Below the pieces are notes generated by a model, which was not told where the DNA came from, made no database searches, and saw nothing but the letters and a program-made list of their open reading frames with translations. Made by a program: the position numbers and the translations under genes. DNA of 64,000 nucleotides from Pseudomonas entomophila. GTDB taxonomy: Bacteria > Pseudomonadota > Gammaproteobacteria > Pseudomonadales > Pseudomonadaceae. Each line of letters starts with the position of its first letter. Positions within the stretch are counted from its first letter, which is position 1. Positions 49,753-59,804 of the stretch are shown here, piece after piece. Location: NCBI RefSeq assembly GCF_023277925.1, contig NZ_CP063832.1, forward strand, positions 2,203,001 to 2,267,000, written 5' to 3'.

Positions 49753-50151
49753 TTATGGGTGGGTAGGTTTGTCAGCGGAAAAACCAGACGCCTGTAGCCC
49801 TTCCTTACGGATATCGTCCACCGCCTTCCTCGCCTCATCAGCGCTCTCTTCAGCCTTGGAGGCGCCAGCCTCGGCCTCGGCCGCGATCGCATCTACCTCG
49901 GCGCGCACAGCGAGAAGTTTTGCTTCAGCGTAATCGTGCTCACCCAACGCTCGCTCCATGGCGTTAAGGTTGCGCTGTGCCGAAAACATCCTCACCGGTG
50001 CATATTGGGTGGCATCAGCGGCAACCGCACGGTTGACCGCGTTATGGGCAATTTCAATCTGTTCGGTGGGTTTCACTGCGCTGGCACAGCCGCCCAGGGT
50101 GATGAGCAGGCCGGCTAGCGGCAGGGTCTTACGGTTGAAAGGGACAATCAT
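49753..50151 (-). CDS. DUF4398-like lipoprotein
   Basis: A 132-residue lipoprotein. The signal ITLGGC ends in a lipobox. The mature part is one long helical hairpin (IEIAHNAVNRAVAADATQYA, then LNAMERALGEHDYAEAKLLA) as in DUF4398 proteins. AAGGAG upstream supports ATG 50151; the longer open frame to 50310 has no signal peptide. It is the first gene of a pair with the OmpA-like lipoprotein and probably works with it at the cell envelope. The function is not established. Confidence 0.85.
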   Translation of the reverse strand: MIVPFNRKTLPLAGLLITLGGCASAVKPTEQIEIAHNAVNRAVAADATQYAPVRMFSAQRNLNAMERALGEHDYAEAKLLAVRAEVDAIAAEAEAGASKAEESADEARKAVDDIRKEGLQASGFSADKPTHP

Positions 50152-50428
50152 GGAAAAGCTCCTTGGCTGCACTCGCGCTCCGGCGGCTGGCAAGCCTCGC
50201 TCGACACGGAAAACGCGGGAAATGTCCGGGTTGCTCGTCGAAAAACCGACCGCACTCGTGGCCCAGACGGTTTCGTGATCATGAAAATCGAATGCATCAC
50301 GACGGACCATTGCAAAAGCGCGGTCAGACTATTCCCAGCGAACAGGCAGCCGAATGGGAGTTTTCATCAGTTGATGTAGGGGTTTTCAACAAGAGAGCGG
50401 TCCTTGCGACCGCTTAATGGCCTGGTGA

Positions 50429-50923
50429 TCAGCGCTGGCCCTGTTGATGCGCCTGGTGCTTGAGCTGCTCGGTATCGACTCTCACGAATATCGAGTCGGC
50501 ACGCACGGTCAGCACATCACCGGCCCAGACCTCGCAGATCACCCGGCTCTTGCGCCCGACCTCACCTTCGACCCGCGCCTTGAGCAGCAGCTCGACGCCC
50601 ATGGGCGTGGGCTTGAGGTAGGTCAGCCCGAGTTGGCCGGTGACACAGTCGATCCGCGGCAGGCTGCCCGCCTCGCGACCTTCGGCGCGGTAATGGTAAG
50701 CCATGGCAGTCCAGTTGGAATGGCAGTCCACCAGCATCGCCAGCAGGCCACCATAGACCAGGCCCGGCCAGCCGGTGAAGCTCTCGTCGGGGGTGTGGCG
50801 GCACAACAGGTGGATGCCATCGGCATCCCAGTGGCTCTGCACATGCAGGCCGCTGGGGTGAGCGCAGCCGCAGCCGTAGCAGATACCTTCGGGGGCGGCG
50901 AGGTGTTGCAGGGAATCGGTCAT
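50429..50923 (-). CDS. PaaI-family (hotdog) thioesterase
   Basis: A 164-residue hotdog-fold protein expected to hydrolyse acyl-CoA. FTGWPGLVYGGLLAMLVDCH contains the usual catalytic helix motif (G-x-x-x-G-G-x-x-x-x-x-x-D). A cysteine pair near the start (ICYGCGCAHPSG) is common in this subgroup. AAGGA with proper spacing supports ATG 50923 over 50929. It is a single gene. The substrate is unknown. Confidence 0.88.
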   Translation of the reverse strand: MTDSLQHLAAPEGICYGCGCAHPSGLHVQSHWDADGIHLLCRHTPDESFTGWPGLVYGGLLAMLVDCHSNWTAMAYHYRAEGREAGSLPRIDCVTGQLGLTYLKPTPMGVELLLKARVEGEVGRKSRVICEVWAGDVLTVRADSIFVRVDTEQLKHQAHQQGQR

Positions 50924-51009
50924 GGGCATCCTTTGCTTGTTGGAGTTGGGCAGGCAACACTGGCCGATGGTAGCGCCCCGCCCCACGCCTGCGTCAATAC
51001 TGTTTCCGA

Positions 51010-51094
51010 GTAGGCGCCAGCCTTGCTGGCGAACCAGGCAACGCGGGGGCTGGCACCGGCTAAGCCGGTGTTCGCCGGCAAGGCCGGCTCCTAC
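51010..51094. repeat. REP pair, family C
   Basis: Left arm 51010-51033 (core GCCTTGCTGGCGAA) and right arm 51071-51094 (core TTCGCCGGCAAGGCCGGC) are imperfect reverse complements between the thioesterase and permease genes. A third hairpin, CACCGGCTAAGCCGGTG (51053-51070), lies between them. Confidence 0.8.
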
Positions 51095-51111
51095 AGGGAT
51101 CGCATCGGCTG

Positions 51112-52497
51112 TCAGGTGTTGAGCAACGCCGGGACCCGATTGCGCCGCTGGGTCAGCGATACCAGCAGGATGAACAGCGTCACCCCGGCGGTCATCAGCG
51201 TTTCGTAGCGGTAGGCATCACTGAACAGCATGTAGCCCAGCACCACGCCGATAGTGCCGATCACCAGCCAGGTCAGCCATGGGAACAACCACATCTGCAA
51301 CTCCAGTGTGCGCCCTTCCCGCTCGGCACGTGCGCGCATGCGCAATTGCGATACGGCGATCACCAGGTACACCAGCAAGGCGATGGCACCTGTAGTGGAC
51401 AGCAGGAAACCAAATACCTTGCCGGGGAACACATAGTTGACCAGGCAACCGGCAAACCCCGCCAACGTCGAAAGCACGACCGCCACCGTCGGCACACCGG
51501 CACCGGAAATACGCTTGGTCATGCCCAATGCCTGACCGCGAGCCCCCAGCGAATAGAGCATGCGCGAGGCCGTATACAAGCCGGAGTTCATGCAACTGGT
51601 GACCGCCACCAGCACCACCAGGTCGACCAGCAGCTTGGCACCCGGCACGTTCAGCACCTCCAGTACCCGCTGGAACGAACCGACCGCCTTGAGCCCCGGG
51701 TCGTTCCAGGCCACCAGCGACACCACCAGGAAAATCGACGCCAGATAGAAGATGGCGATGCGGTACACCACAAGGTTGGTGGCGCGGCGGATCTTGTCTT
51801 TCGGGTTGGCGGTCTCGTCGGCGGCGATGGTGACGATCTCGGCGCCGAAGAACGAGAAGATCGTGATCAGCACTCCGCCCAGTACCGTGCCGAAACCATT
51901 GGGCATGAACCCGCCGTTGTCCCACAGGCGACTGACCCCGGACACTTCGGCCAACGGCCAGAAACCCAACACCGCCAGGCTGCAGACCACGATGAAGGCA
52001 ACGATGGCGACCACCTTCACCAGGGCGAACCAGTACTCGAATGCGCCGAAGTTCTTCACACTGACCAAATTGCTGCCCGACAGCACGACCATGATCAGGA
52101 AGGCGAACAACCAGGACGGCACACCTGGGAAGTACGCATGCAGGATATCCGCGCCGGCGATGGCCTCGACCGGGATGATCAGCACCCAGAACCACCAGTA
52201 CAGCCAGCCAATGGTGAAGCCCGCCCACGGCCCGATCGCCTCGCTGGCATAGGTGGAGAACGAACCGCTGTTGGGGTTGGCAATGGCCATCTCACCGAGC
52301 ATGCGCATTACCAGCAGCACCAGCAGGCCGGTCATGGCGTAGGAAATGAGAATGGCCGGGCCGGCGGTGGCGATGGCGTTGGAGGAACCGATGAACAACC
52401 CGGCGCCAATGATGCCGGCGATGGAGATCATGGACACCTGGCGCGAGGTCAGGCCGTGTTGCAGGGAGCGCTGTTTGTTGTTGTCTGGCGATGCCAT
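51112..52497 (-). CDS. Amino-acid permease, GABA permease-like (APC/AAT family)
   Basis: A 461-residue inner-membrane permease with 12 predicted segments. MISIAGIIGAGLFIGSSNAI is the first-segment motif of the amino-acid transporter family, and EIVTIAADETANPKDKIRRA (loop after segment 6) is typical of the AAT group. The closest well-known relative is GabP, the 4-aminobutyrate permease. It is divergent from a LysR gene, and an aminotransferase of the GABA type follows that regulator. GABA or a related amino acid is the likely cargo, by context. Confidence 0.88.
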   Translation of the reverse strand: MASPDNNKQRSLQHGLTSRQVSMISIAGIIGAGLFIGSSNAIATAGPAILISYAMTGLLVLLVMRMLGEMAIANPNSGSFSTYASEAIGPWAGFTIGWLYWWFWVLIIPVEAIAGADILHAYFPGVPSWLFAFLIMVVLSGSNLVSVKNFGAFEYWFALVKVVAIVAFIVVCSLAVLGFWPLAEVSGVSRLWDNGGFMPNGFGTVLGGVLITIFSFFGAEIVTIAADETANPKDKIRRATNLVVYRIAIFYLASIFLVVSLVAWNDPGLKAVGSFQRVLEVLNVPGAKLLVDLVVLVAVTSCMNSGLYTASRMLYSLGARGQALGMTKRISGAGVPTVAVVLSTLAGFAGCLVNYVFPGKVFGFLLSTTGAIALLVYLVIAVSQLRMRARAEREGRTLELQMWLFPWLTWLVIGTIGVVLGYMLFSDAYRYETLMTAGVTLFILLVSLTQRRNRVPALLNT

Positions 52498-52617
52498 GGG
52501 GAACCCTCGAATGGGTCGGTCGCAAGGACGACTGAATGTTGGAGCGAAATTCTGTAGGTCGGAGTTGCTCGTTCTTGTTGTTGTGAAACGCCGGTCGCTA
52601 ACTTTCCCTCCACTACG

Positions 52618-52637
52618 AACAATGGGTTGTCATTGTT
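52618..52637. promoter_or_regulatory. Inverted repeat between permease and LysR genes
   Basis: AACAATG-GGTTGT-CATTGTT, a 7-bp perfect inverted repeat, lies about midway in the divergent region. It has the size and position of a LysR-type recognition site, so it is a candidate for autoregulation and control of the permease. Confidence 0.55.
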
Positions 52638-52747
52638 GATCCCGGTCAGTATTAATCTATGGCTCCGGCTCAACAAACGACCTTTTCGAAGCACATCATT
52701 CCCTCAAGGATTGAACTCCTTCCATTTTCGCTGGGTAACACCTCGCC

Positions 52748-53641
52748 ATGTCCAGACGCCTGATGCCCTCCACCACCGCCCTGCAATGCTTCGAGGCGGC
52801 TGCCCGCCACCTGAGCTTCACCCGTGCCGCGCAGGAGCTGCACCTGACCCAGAGCGCGGTCAGCAAGCAGGTGGCGCAGCTTGAAGAGATGCTGGCCCAC
52901 CCGCTGTTCCAGCGCATCCGCAGGCGCCTGCACCTGACCCCGGCGGGCGCGCTGTACCTGGCCGAAGTGAACAAGATCCTCACCCAGATCGACATCTCCA
53001 GCCGCTACATCCTCAGCTACGGCGACGAGACCGAAGTGCTGCGCATCGCCACCCAGCCCACCTTCGGTGCGCGTTGGCTGGTGCCCAGGCTGAAGGGCTT
53101 CGGCGATCGCCACCCGCGCATCCACCTGGATATCCGCAACGAACTCGAGCCCTTCGACCTGGTGCAGGCCAAGGCCGACATCGCCTTTTTCTTCGGCCAG
53201 GGCACCTGGCCGGGGGCAACCTGTATCGAACTGTTCAGTGAGGAGGTGGTGCCGGTCTGCGCGCCATGCTTGGCGCAACGTCGCTTTGCCAGCGCAGAGG
53301 CCCTGACCGAGCACCGCCTGCTGCAATGCGCCTCGCGCCCGGAGGCTTGGCACGAGTGGTTCCTGGGCCTAGGCCTGCACAGCCAGAACAGTTACCACGG
53401 GCCGCGCTTCGACACGTTCTACCTGTGCATCCGCGCCGCCATCGCCGGTTGCGGCATCGCCCTGATTCCACGCTATCTCGTGGCCGAAGAGCTGGCCGAG
53501 GGCAAGCTGGTGGTGGCCTGGGATCATCCGCTGGCGAGCAACGGCCGGCATTTCATGGCCCATGCCGAGCATGCAGCCGAGGCGCCCAAGGTGCGGGCGT
53601 TCGTGCAGTGGATTCGCGAGCGGGTGGCACAAGGCACCTGA
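52748..53641 (+). CDS. LysR-family regulator (GcvA-like)
   Basis: A 297-residue regulator. The N-terminal winged helix shows CFEAAARHLSFTRAAQELHL and TQSAVSKQVAQLEEML, with the GcvA-like pattern LTQSAVSKQV. The C-terminal co-inducer domain runs from about residue 92 (LRIATQPTFGARWLVPRL). It is divergent from the permease and directly upstream of the aminotransferase, so it most likely controls both. The ligand is unknown. Confidence 0.92.
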   Translation: MSRRLMPSTTALQCFEAAARHLSFTRAAQELHLTQSAVSKQVAQLEEMLAHPLFQRIRRRLHLTPAGALYLAEVNKILTQIDISSRYILSYGDETEVLRIATQPTFGARWLVPRLKGFGDRHPRIHLDIRNELEPFDLVQAKADIAFFFGQGTWPGATCIELFSEEVVPVCAPCLAQRRFASAEALTEHRLLQCASRPEAWHEWFLGLGLHSQNSYHGPRFDTFYLCIRAAIAGCGIALIPRYLVAEELAEGKLVVAWDHPLASNGRHFMAHAEHAAEAPKVRAFVQWIRERVAQGT

Positions 53642-53778
53642 GCGAGACCGGGTGATTCGGGCTGTTCGCACGCCAACATCATGAATTCAAGGAATGATCG
53701 CAATCCAATAATTCGTTTGCGAAACCTACTTGTTGCGCGCTTCGATAGCGGCTTATTCGAACAACAGGCCGCGCGTAC

Positions 53779-55029
53779 ATGAATCCGGAAGGTATCAGCC
53801 AATCCATCGCCATCGTTCACCCGATCACACTTTCCCATGGCCGCAACGCTGAAGTCTGGGACACCGATGGCAAGCGCTACATCGACTTCGTCGGCGGTAT
53901 CGGTGTGCTCAACCTGGGCCATTGCAACCCCGCCGTGGTCGAGGCGATCCAGCAGCAAGCAGCGCGCCTGACCCATTACGCCTTCAACGCCGCCCCCCAC
54001 GGCCCGTACCTGGAGCTGATGGAGCGCCTGCGCCAGTTCGTCCCGGTCAGCTACCCACTGGCGGGCATGCTCACCAACAGCGGCGCGGAGGCGGCGGAAA
54101 ATGCCCTCAAGGCCGCCCGCGCCGCCACCGGCAAGCGTGCCATCATCGCCTTCGATGGCGGCTTCCACGGACGCACCCTGGCCACCCTCAACCTCAACGG
54201 CAAGGTCGCGCCGTACAAGCAGCGTGTGGGCGAATTGCCCGGCCCGGTCTTTCACCTGCCTTATCCCAGCCCGGACACCGGGGTGAGCTGCGAACAGGCC
54301 CTGGAAGCCATGGAGCGCCTGTTCAGCGTGGAGTTGGCGGTGGAAGACGTGGCGGCGTTCATCTTCGAGCCGGTACAGGGCGAAGGCGGCTTCCTCGCCC
54401 TCGACCCCACCTTCGCCCAGACACTGCGCCGCTTCTGCGACGAACACGAAATCCTGATCATCATCGACGAAATTCAGTCCGGTTTTGGCCGCACCGGCCA
54501 GCGCTTTGCCTTTCCCAGGCTAGGCATCGAGCCAGACTTGCTGCTGCTGGCCAAGAGCATTGCCGGTGGCATGCCGCTAGGTGCGGTGGTCGGGCGGCAG
54601 GCGATCATGGGCGCGCTACCCAAGGGCGGACTGGGCGGGACCTATTCCGGCAATCCGATCGCCTGCGCGGCGGCGCTGGCGAGCCTGGCGCAGATGACCG
54701 ACATGAACATCGCCACCTGGGGCGAGCGACAGGAACAGGCCATCGTGGCGCGTCATGCACGCTGGAAGGCATCAGGGGGGTGTGCCGGACTCGGCCGCCT
54801 GACAGGCACCGGCGCCATGCGCGGGCTCGAGTTCGTAAACCCGGACGGCAGCCCGGCACCGACGCTGCTGGCCAAGATGCTAGAGACGGCTCGGAACAGA
54901 GGCTTGCTGCTGATGCCCAGTGGCAAGGCGCGGCACATCATTCGCCTGCTGGCCCCGCTGACCATCGAGCCCGAGGTGCTCGAGGAAGGGCTGGATATCC
55001 TCGAGCAGTGCCTCATGGAGCTGAACTGA
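53779..55029 (+). CDS. gabT: 4-Aminobutyrate-type aminotransferase (class III, PLP)
   Basis: A 416-residue PLP enzyme that would convert 4-aminobutyrate and 2-oxoglutarate to succinate semialdehyde and glutamate. Signs are NSGAEAAENALKAARAATG (phosphate and PLP contacts), FEPVQGEGGF, the aspartate in IIIDEIQSGFGRTG, and the Schiff-base lysine (about residue 259) in LLLAKSIAGGMPLGAV. GABA-type members and ornithine-type members look alike, so the symbol is tentative. No gabD lies nearby. The gene follows the LysR regulator on the same strand after 137 bases that could hold its own promoter. Confidence 0.87.
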   Translation: MNPEGISQSIAIVHPITLSHGRNAEVWDTDGKRYIDFVGGIGVLNLGHCNPAVVEAIQQQAARLTHYAFNAAPHGPYLELMERLRQFVPVSYPLAGMLTNSGAEAAENALKAARAATGKRAIIAFDGGFHGRTLATLNLNGKVAPYKQRVGELPGPVFHLPYPSPDTGVSCEQALEAMERLFSVELAVEDVAAFIFEPVQGEGGFLALDPTFAQTLRRFCDEHEILIIIDEIQSGFGRTGQRFAFPRLGIEPDLLLLAKSIAGGMPLGAVVGRQAIMGALPKGGLGGTYSGNPIACAAALASLAQMTDMNIATWGERQEQAIVARHARWKASGGCAGLGRLTGTGAMRGLEFVNPDGSPAPTLLAKMLETARNRGLLLMPSGKARHIIRLLAPLTIEPEVLEEGLDILEQCLMELN

Positions 55030-55032
55030 CAG

Positions 55033-55335
55033 TTACAGGCCCAGCTCTTTGGGGGTGGGCATGTCGCACTCGAAGGCAATCCAACCGCCTTCGAGTTCAG
55101 CGTGGCCGTTGACGATCAAGCCGTAGTAGGTCAGGCCGTTCTCCAGCGTGACACAGATGTGCGTGGCGCCTTTTTCCGGCGCTGCGAGCGTACCGACAAA
55201 ATGCACCTTCTTCAGGACTTCGGTCACCGCCTCGAGGCCGACACGCATGTTGGTGTTCTCCGAAGCCTCGGTATCGCCCCCACGGTCTTCGGCGCTGACG
55301 GTCACGGTGGCGATGTACGGGTACTTGGTGCTCAA
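55033..55335 (-). CDS. Conserved small protein, unknown function
   Basis: A 100-residue acidic protein with no signal or membrane segment. The start is taken as TTG 55335 because GAGGTAA lies 6 bases before it and no ATG is well placed. It has a beta-rich look (YIATVTVSAEDRGGD, THICVTLENGLTYYGLIVNG) and ends in PTPKELGL. It is convergent with the aminotransferase gene, 3 bases apart. I do not recognise a named family. Confidence 0.7.
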   Translation of the reverse strand: MSTKYPYIATVTVSAEDRGGDTEASENTNMRVGLEAVTEVLKKVHFVGTLAAPEKGATHICVTLENGLTYYGLIVNGHAELEGGWIAFECDMPTPKELGL

Positions 55336-55522
55336 GCGGGTTACCTCAGGTGGAGTGGATGGTAGAACGGCGCCTAGGGTACGGTAGCCACACCTGATTG
55401 TCTGCACCGACCTGTTCGCCGGTTTGCCGGCGAACGGCAGGCGCCGTCGATGCACATGGCCTCCCCCGCCCCGATCTGTTAGGGTGCCCGCCGATGCACG
55501 CCACACCACGCGAGGATACCGA

Positions 55523-55951
55523 GTGAGCGCCGAACAACCCCTGATCGCCGACCTGTTCGAGGTCGACAAACGCCTGACCCTCAAGCCCGTCGTGGACTTC
55601 AACAGTTACCTGCGCAACGCCTTCGGCGACGGCCCCTGCCGCTGCCACCGCTGTGTCGAGGGTAACGGCGAGGAAAGTGCCTACACACACCGCCACAGCT
55701 TCGAACTGGAAGGCCGCACCCTGCACCGCCGCTTCGCCAGCACCGCCGGCAGCGACGTGTTGATGGCCCTGAAGAAGGCCTGGCTCTCCTACACCAAGGC
55801 CGAGCTGATCACCGTCGGCGCGCTGGACATGTCCACCCTGAAGGCCTTCACCGAAGCCGCCCTGCACGAACGCCTGCTCGCCCTGCTGCCCGCCAGCGGC
55901 CTGGCGCGCGAAGTCGATGGCCAATGGCAATTGCAGGTGCTCGCCGACTGA
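55523..55951 (+). CDS. Small protein with CxCxxC motif, unknown function
   Basis: A 142-residue protein. The start is GTG 55523 with GAGGA upstream. Near residue 37 it has CRCHRC followed by several histidines (THRHSF, LHRRF), which could bind zinc. The rest looks helical ([20 protein letters not shown]). It lies 68 bases upstream of fusA2 on the same strand, so the two may be co-transcribed. No family or function recognised. Confidence 0.7.
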   Translation: MSAEQPLIADLFEVDKRLTLKPVVDFNSYLRNAFGDGPCRCHRCVEGNGEESAYTHRHSFELEGRTLHRRFASTAGSDVLMALKKAWLSYTKAELITVGALDMSTLKAFTEAALHERLLALLPASGLAREVDGQWQLQVLAD

Positions 55952-56019
55952 CGGTCGCCCCGGCAGGATTCTCCCGCTCTGCTACCTTGGGAGAACCCTC
56001 ACCCACAGGTGATCCGACC

Positions 56020-58131
56020 ATGGCCCGCACGACCCCCATCGAGCTCTACCGCAACATCGGTATCGTTGCCCACGTGGATGCCGGCAAGACCACCACCACC
56101 GAGCGGATCCTGTTCTACACCGGGGTCAACCACAAGATGGGCGAGGTGCACGACGGCGCCGCGACCATGGACTGGATGGCCCAAGAGCAGGAGCGCGGCA
56201 TCACCATCACCTCGGCGGCCACCACCGCGTTCTGGCAGGGCTCGACCAAACAGTTCGCCGACAAGTACCGCTTCAACATCATCGACACCCCCGGCCACGT
56301 CGACTTCACCATCGAGGTGGAGCGCTCGCTGCGCGTGCTCGATGGCGCGGTGGTGGTGTTCAGCGGCGCCGATGGCGTCGAGCCGCAATCCGAAACGGTG
56401 TGGCGCCAGGCCAACAAGTACCATGTGCCGCGCCTGGCCTACGTCAACAAGATGGACCGCCAGGGCGCCGACTTCCTGCGCGTGGTCAAGCAGATCGACC
56501 AGCGCCTGGGGCACCACCCGGTGCCGATCCAGCTGGCCATCGGCGCCGAGGAGAACTTCATCGGCCAGATCGACCTGGTGAAGATGAAAGCCATCTACTG
56601 GAACGACGCCGACCAGGGCACCAGCTATCGCGAAGAAGAGATTCCGGCCGAGCTCAAGGCACTGGCCGATGAATGGCGCGCGCACATGATCGAGGCAGCG
56701 GCCGAAGCCAACGACGAGCTGACCACGAAATTCCTCGAAGGCCAGGAGCTGACCATCGACGAAATCAAGGCAGCCCTGCGCCAGCGCACCATCGCCAACG
56801 AGATCGTGCCGACCATCCTCGGCTCGTCATTCAAGAACAAAGGCGTACCGCTGATGCTCGACGCGGTGATCGACTACCTCCCCGCCCCCTCCGAGATCCC
56901 GGCGATCAAGGGCACCGACCCGGACCACGAAGACAAGCACCTGGAGCGCCATGCCGACGACAAGGAGCCTTTCTCGGCCCTGGCCTTCAAGATCGCCACC
57001 GACCCCTTCGTCGGCACCCTGACCTTCGCCCGGGTGTATTCCGGCGTGCTCAGCTCCGGCAACGCCGTGCTCAATTCGGTGAAGGGCAAGAAGGAACGCA
57101 TCGGCCGCATGGTGCAGATGCATGCCAACCAACGCGCCGAGATCAAGGACGTGTGCGCCGGCGACATCGCCGCGCTGATCGGCATGAAGGACGTCACCAC
57201 CGGCGACACCCTGTGCGACATCGACAAGCCGATCATCCTCGAACGCATGGACTTCCCCGACCCGGTGATCTCGGTGGCAGTGGAGCCCAAGACCAAGGGC
57301 GACCAGGAGAAGATGGGCATCGCCCTGGGCAAGCTGGCCCAGGAGGACCCGTCGTTCCGGGTCAAGACCGACGAAGAGACCGGCCAGACCATCATTTCAG
57401 GCATGGGCGAGCTGCACCTGGACATCATCGTCGACCGCATGCGCCGCGAGTTCAACGTCGAGGCCAATATCGGCAAGCCGCAAGTGGCCTACCGCGAGAA
57501 GATCCGCAACACCTGCGAGATCGAGGGGCGCTTCGTCCGCCAGTCGGGCGGTCGTGGCCAGTACGGCCATTGCTGGATCCGTTTCGCCCCGGGCGATGAA
57601 GGCAAGGAAGGGCTGGAGTTCATCAACGAGATTGTCGGTGGCGTAGTCCCTCGCGAATACATCCCGGCCATCCAGAAAGGCATCGAGGAGCAGATGAAGA
57701 ATGGCGTGCTCGCCGGTTATCCGCTGATCAACCTCAAGGCGGCGGTGTACGACGGTTCGTACCACGACGTCGACTCCAACGAGATGGCCTACAAGATCGC
57801 CGCCTCAATGGCCACCAAGCAACTGTCGCAGAAAGGCGGCGCGGTGCTGCTGGAACCGGTGATGAAAGTCGAGGTGGTGACGCCCGAGGAGTACCAGGGC
57901 GACATCATGGGCGACCTGAGCCGACGCCGGGGGATGATCCAGGATGGCGACGAGACGCCGGCCGGCAAGGTGATCCGCGCCGAGGTGCCGCTGGGCGAGA
58001 TGTTCGGCTACGCCACCTCGATGCGCTCGATGACCCAGGGCCGGGCCAGCTACACGATGGAGTTCACCCGCTATGCCGAGGCACCGGCGAGCATTGCCGA
58101 TGCCATCGTCAAGAAGAACCGCGGGGAATAG
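56020..58131 (+). CDS. fusA2: Elongation factor G, second copy
   Basis: A 703-residue translational GTPase that drives tRNA-mRNA movement or, for some second copies, ribosome recycling. It has the P-loop [15 protein letters not shown], the switch [10 protein letters not shown] and the specificity motif NKMDR. All five EF-G domains are present ([17 protein letters not shown] in domain III/IV border, [12 protein letters not shown] near the end). AGGTGA upstream supports ATG 56020. It is not in a str operon (no rpsL, rpsG or tuf near), so it is the extra EF-G known in Pseudomonas. Confidence 0.96.
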   Translation: MARTTPIELYRNIGIVAHVDAGKTTTTERILFYTGVNHKMGEVHDGAATMDWMAQEQERGITITSAATTAFWQGSTKQFADKYRFNIIDTPGHVDFTIEVERSLRVLDGAVVVFSGADGVEPQSETVWRQANKYHVPRLAYVNKMDRQGADFLRVVKQIDQRLGHHPVPIQLAIGAEENFIGQIDLVKMKAIYWNDADQGTSYREEEIPAELKALADEWRAHMIEAAAEANDELTTKFLEGQELTIDEIKAALRQRTIANEIVPTILGSSFKNKGVPLMLDAVIDYLPAPSEIPAIKGTDPDHEDKHLERHADDKEPFSALAFKIATDPFVGTLTFARVYSGVLSSGNAVLNSVKGKKERIGRMVQMHANQRAEIKDVCAGDIAALIGMKDVTTGDTLCDIDKPIILERMDFPDPVISVAVEPKTKGDQEKMGIALGKLAQEDPSFRVKTDEETGQTIISGMGELHLDIIVDRMRREFNVEANIGKPQVAYREKIRNTCEIEGRFVRQSGGRGQYGHCWIRFAPGDEGKEGLEFINEIVGGVVPREYIPAIQKGIEEQMKNGVLAGYPLINLKAAVYDGSYHDVDSNEMAYKIAASMATKQLSQKGGAVLLEPVMKVEVVTPEEYQGDIMGDLSRRRGMIQDGDETPAGKVIRAEVPLGEMFGYATSMRSMTQGRASYTMEFTRYAEAPASIADAIVKKNRGE

Positions 58132-58140
58132 CGCTTTCGC

Positions 58141-58186
58141 CTGTGCCGGCCTCATCGCGGCTTTAGCCGCGATGAGGCCGGCACAG
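58141..58186. terminator. Perfect 22-bp hairpin between fusA2 and sulP
   Basis: Bases 58141-58162 and 58165-58186 are exact reverse complements with only two bases between them. The centre GCGGCTTTAGCCGC is a family A REP core. Placed between convergent genes with 10-14 bases on each side, it probably ends or protects both transcripts. Confidence 0.8.
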
Positions 58187-58199
58187 CCAACAACCATGG

Positions 58200-59642
58200 T
58201 CAGTGCTGCTCGCCAGCCCGCTTGAGCAGCTTCTTGCAGCGCTCCGACAGGTGCACTACGCGCAGATGCTTGCCCGCCTTGGCATAGCGCTCACGCAAGG
58301 TTTGCAACGCCGCAATCGCCGAGTAATCGACAAAGCTCAGGTGCTGGCAATCCAGGGTGACCTTGGCCGGATCGTTGGCCGGGTCGAACTGATTCAGGAA
58401 CGGCGTGGTCGAGGCAAAGAACAGTGTGCCATGCACCTGGTAACGCTTGCCGCCTTCGCCATCGTCATGGCTGTCGGCATACAGCTCCCGCGCATGCTGC
58501 CAGGCGAAATTGATCGCGGCGATGACGATACCGAACATGACCGCCATGGCCAGGTCGGTGAGCACCGTGACCACCGTCACCGCGATGATCGCCAGCACAT
58601 CGCTCACCGGCACCTTGTTCAGCACCCGCAAGGAGGCCCAGGCGAAGGTCTGCTGGGCGACCACGAACATCACTCCCACCAGCGCCGCCAGCGGGATGCG
58701 CTCGATCAGCGGCGACAGGAACAGTACGAACAGCAGGATCATCACCCCGGCTACCACGCCCGACAGCCGGCCACGGCCATTGGAGCTGAGGTTGATCACG
58801 GTCTGGCCGATCATCGCGCAGCCCCCCATGCCACCGCACAGGCCCGAGACCATGTTGGCAGCGCCCAGCGCCACGCATTCGCGGTCCGGGTAGCCGCGGC
58901 TCTCGGTAATTTCGTCGGTGAGGTTGAGGGTCAGCAGGGTTTCCAGCAAGCCAACCATGGCCATCAGCAATGCATAGGGCGCGATGATCTTCAGGGTCTC
59001 GAGGCTCCAGGGCACCTCCGGCAGCGCCAGTTGCGGCAGGCCCCCGGCGATGTGCGCCATATCACCGAGGGTGCGGGTCGGCAGGCCGAACAGGTAGACC
59101 AACAGGCCGACACCGAGGATCGCCACCAGCGCGGGCGGTACGACGCGGGTCAGCTTTGGTAGCACGTAGACCACCAGCATGGTCAACGCCACCAGGCCGA
59201 TCATCAGGTAAAGCGGTGTGCCGCTGAGCCAGTGCTCGCCCTCCTTGAAGTGCTCCAACTGGGCCAAGGCAATGACGATGGCCAGGCCGTTGACGAAGCC
59301 GAGCATCACCGGGTAGGGCACCAGCCGCACCAGCTTGCCCAGGCGCAGCACGCCGAACAGGATCATCACCCCCCCGCCGAGCAGCACCGTGGCCAGCAGG
59401 TACTGGGCCCCATGCTGCACCACCAGGGCGACGATCACCACCGCCATGGAGCCAGCAGCGCCGGAGATCATGCCCGGGCGGCCGCCGAACAGCGCGGTCA
59501 GGGTACAGATGATGAAGGCACCGTACAGGCCCATCAGCGGGTTGAGGTGGGCCACCAGGGCGAAGGCGATGCACTCGGGCACCAGGGCGAACGAAGTGGT
59601 GAGGCCGGCGAGCAGGTCGGCGCGTAGACGAGCAGGTTTCAT
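58200..59642 (-). CDS. SulP-family anion transporter with STAS domain
   Basis: A 480-residue inner-membrane protein. About 11-12 membrane segments begin with the family's opening PARLRADLLAGLTTSFALVP. A C-terminal cytoplasmic STAS domain follows (VTLDCQHLSFVDYSAIAALQ). AGGA supports ATG 59642. SulP proteins carry sulfate, bicarbonate or dicarboxylates, and the short length and lack of sulfur genes nearby leave the cargo open. It is convergent with fusA2. Confidence 0.92.
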   Translation of the reverse strand: MKPARLRADLLAGLTTSFALVPECIAFALVAHLNPLMGLYGAFIICTLTALFGGRPGMISGAAGSMAVVIVALVVQHGAQYLLATVLLGGGVMILFGVLRLGKLVRLVPYPVMLGFVNGLAIVIALAQLEHFKEGEHWLSGTPLYLMIGLVALTMLVVYVLPKLTRVVPPALVAILGVGLLVYLFGLPTRTLGDMAHIAGGLPQLALPEVPWSLETLKIIAPYALLMAMVGLLETLLTLNLTDEITESRGYPDRECVALGAANMVSGLCGGMGGCAMIGQTVINLSSNGRGRLSGVVAGVMILLFVLFLSPLIERIPLAALVGVMFVVAQQTFAWASLRVLNKVPVSDVLAIIAVTVVTVLTDLAMAVMFGIVIAAINFAWQHARELYADSHDDGEGGKRYQVHGTLFFASTTPFLNQFDPANDPAKVTLDCQHLSFVDYSAIAALQTLRERYAKAGKHLRVVHLSERCKKLLKRAGEQH

Positions 59643-59721
59643 GGGGGTCCTGTGCAGAAAGCGAAGGCAACACACTTTCTCTGTGGGAGATTGCCCGCCC
59701 TCCGAGGTGCAGGTGTTCTCT

Positions 59722-59804
59722 GTAGGAGCGGTTTTAGCCGCGATGCGAGCCACGCGGTGCCCGGCACCCGCTCCGCGGGTGATCGCGGCTAACGCCGCTC
59801 CTAC
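59722..59804. repeat. REP pair, family A (diverged)
   Basis: Arms 59722-59744 and 59782-59804 match the family with changes in the centre (GGTTTTAGCC and GGCTAACGCC). It fills part of the 375-base gap between the sulP start and the secretin-like gene; the remainder shows no gene. Confidence 0.88.
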
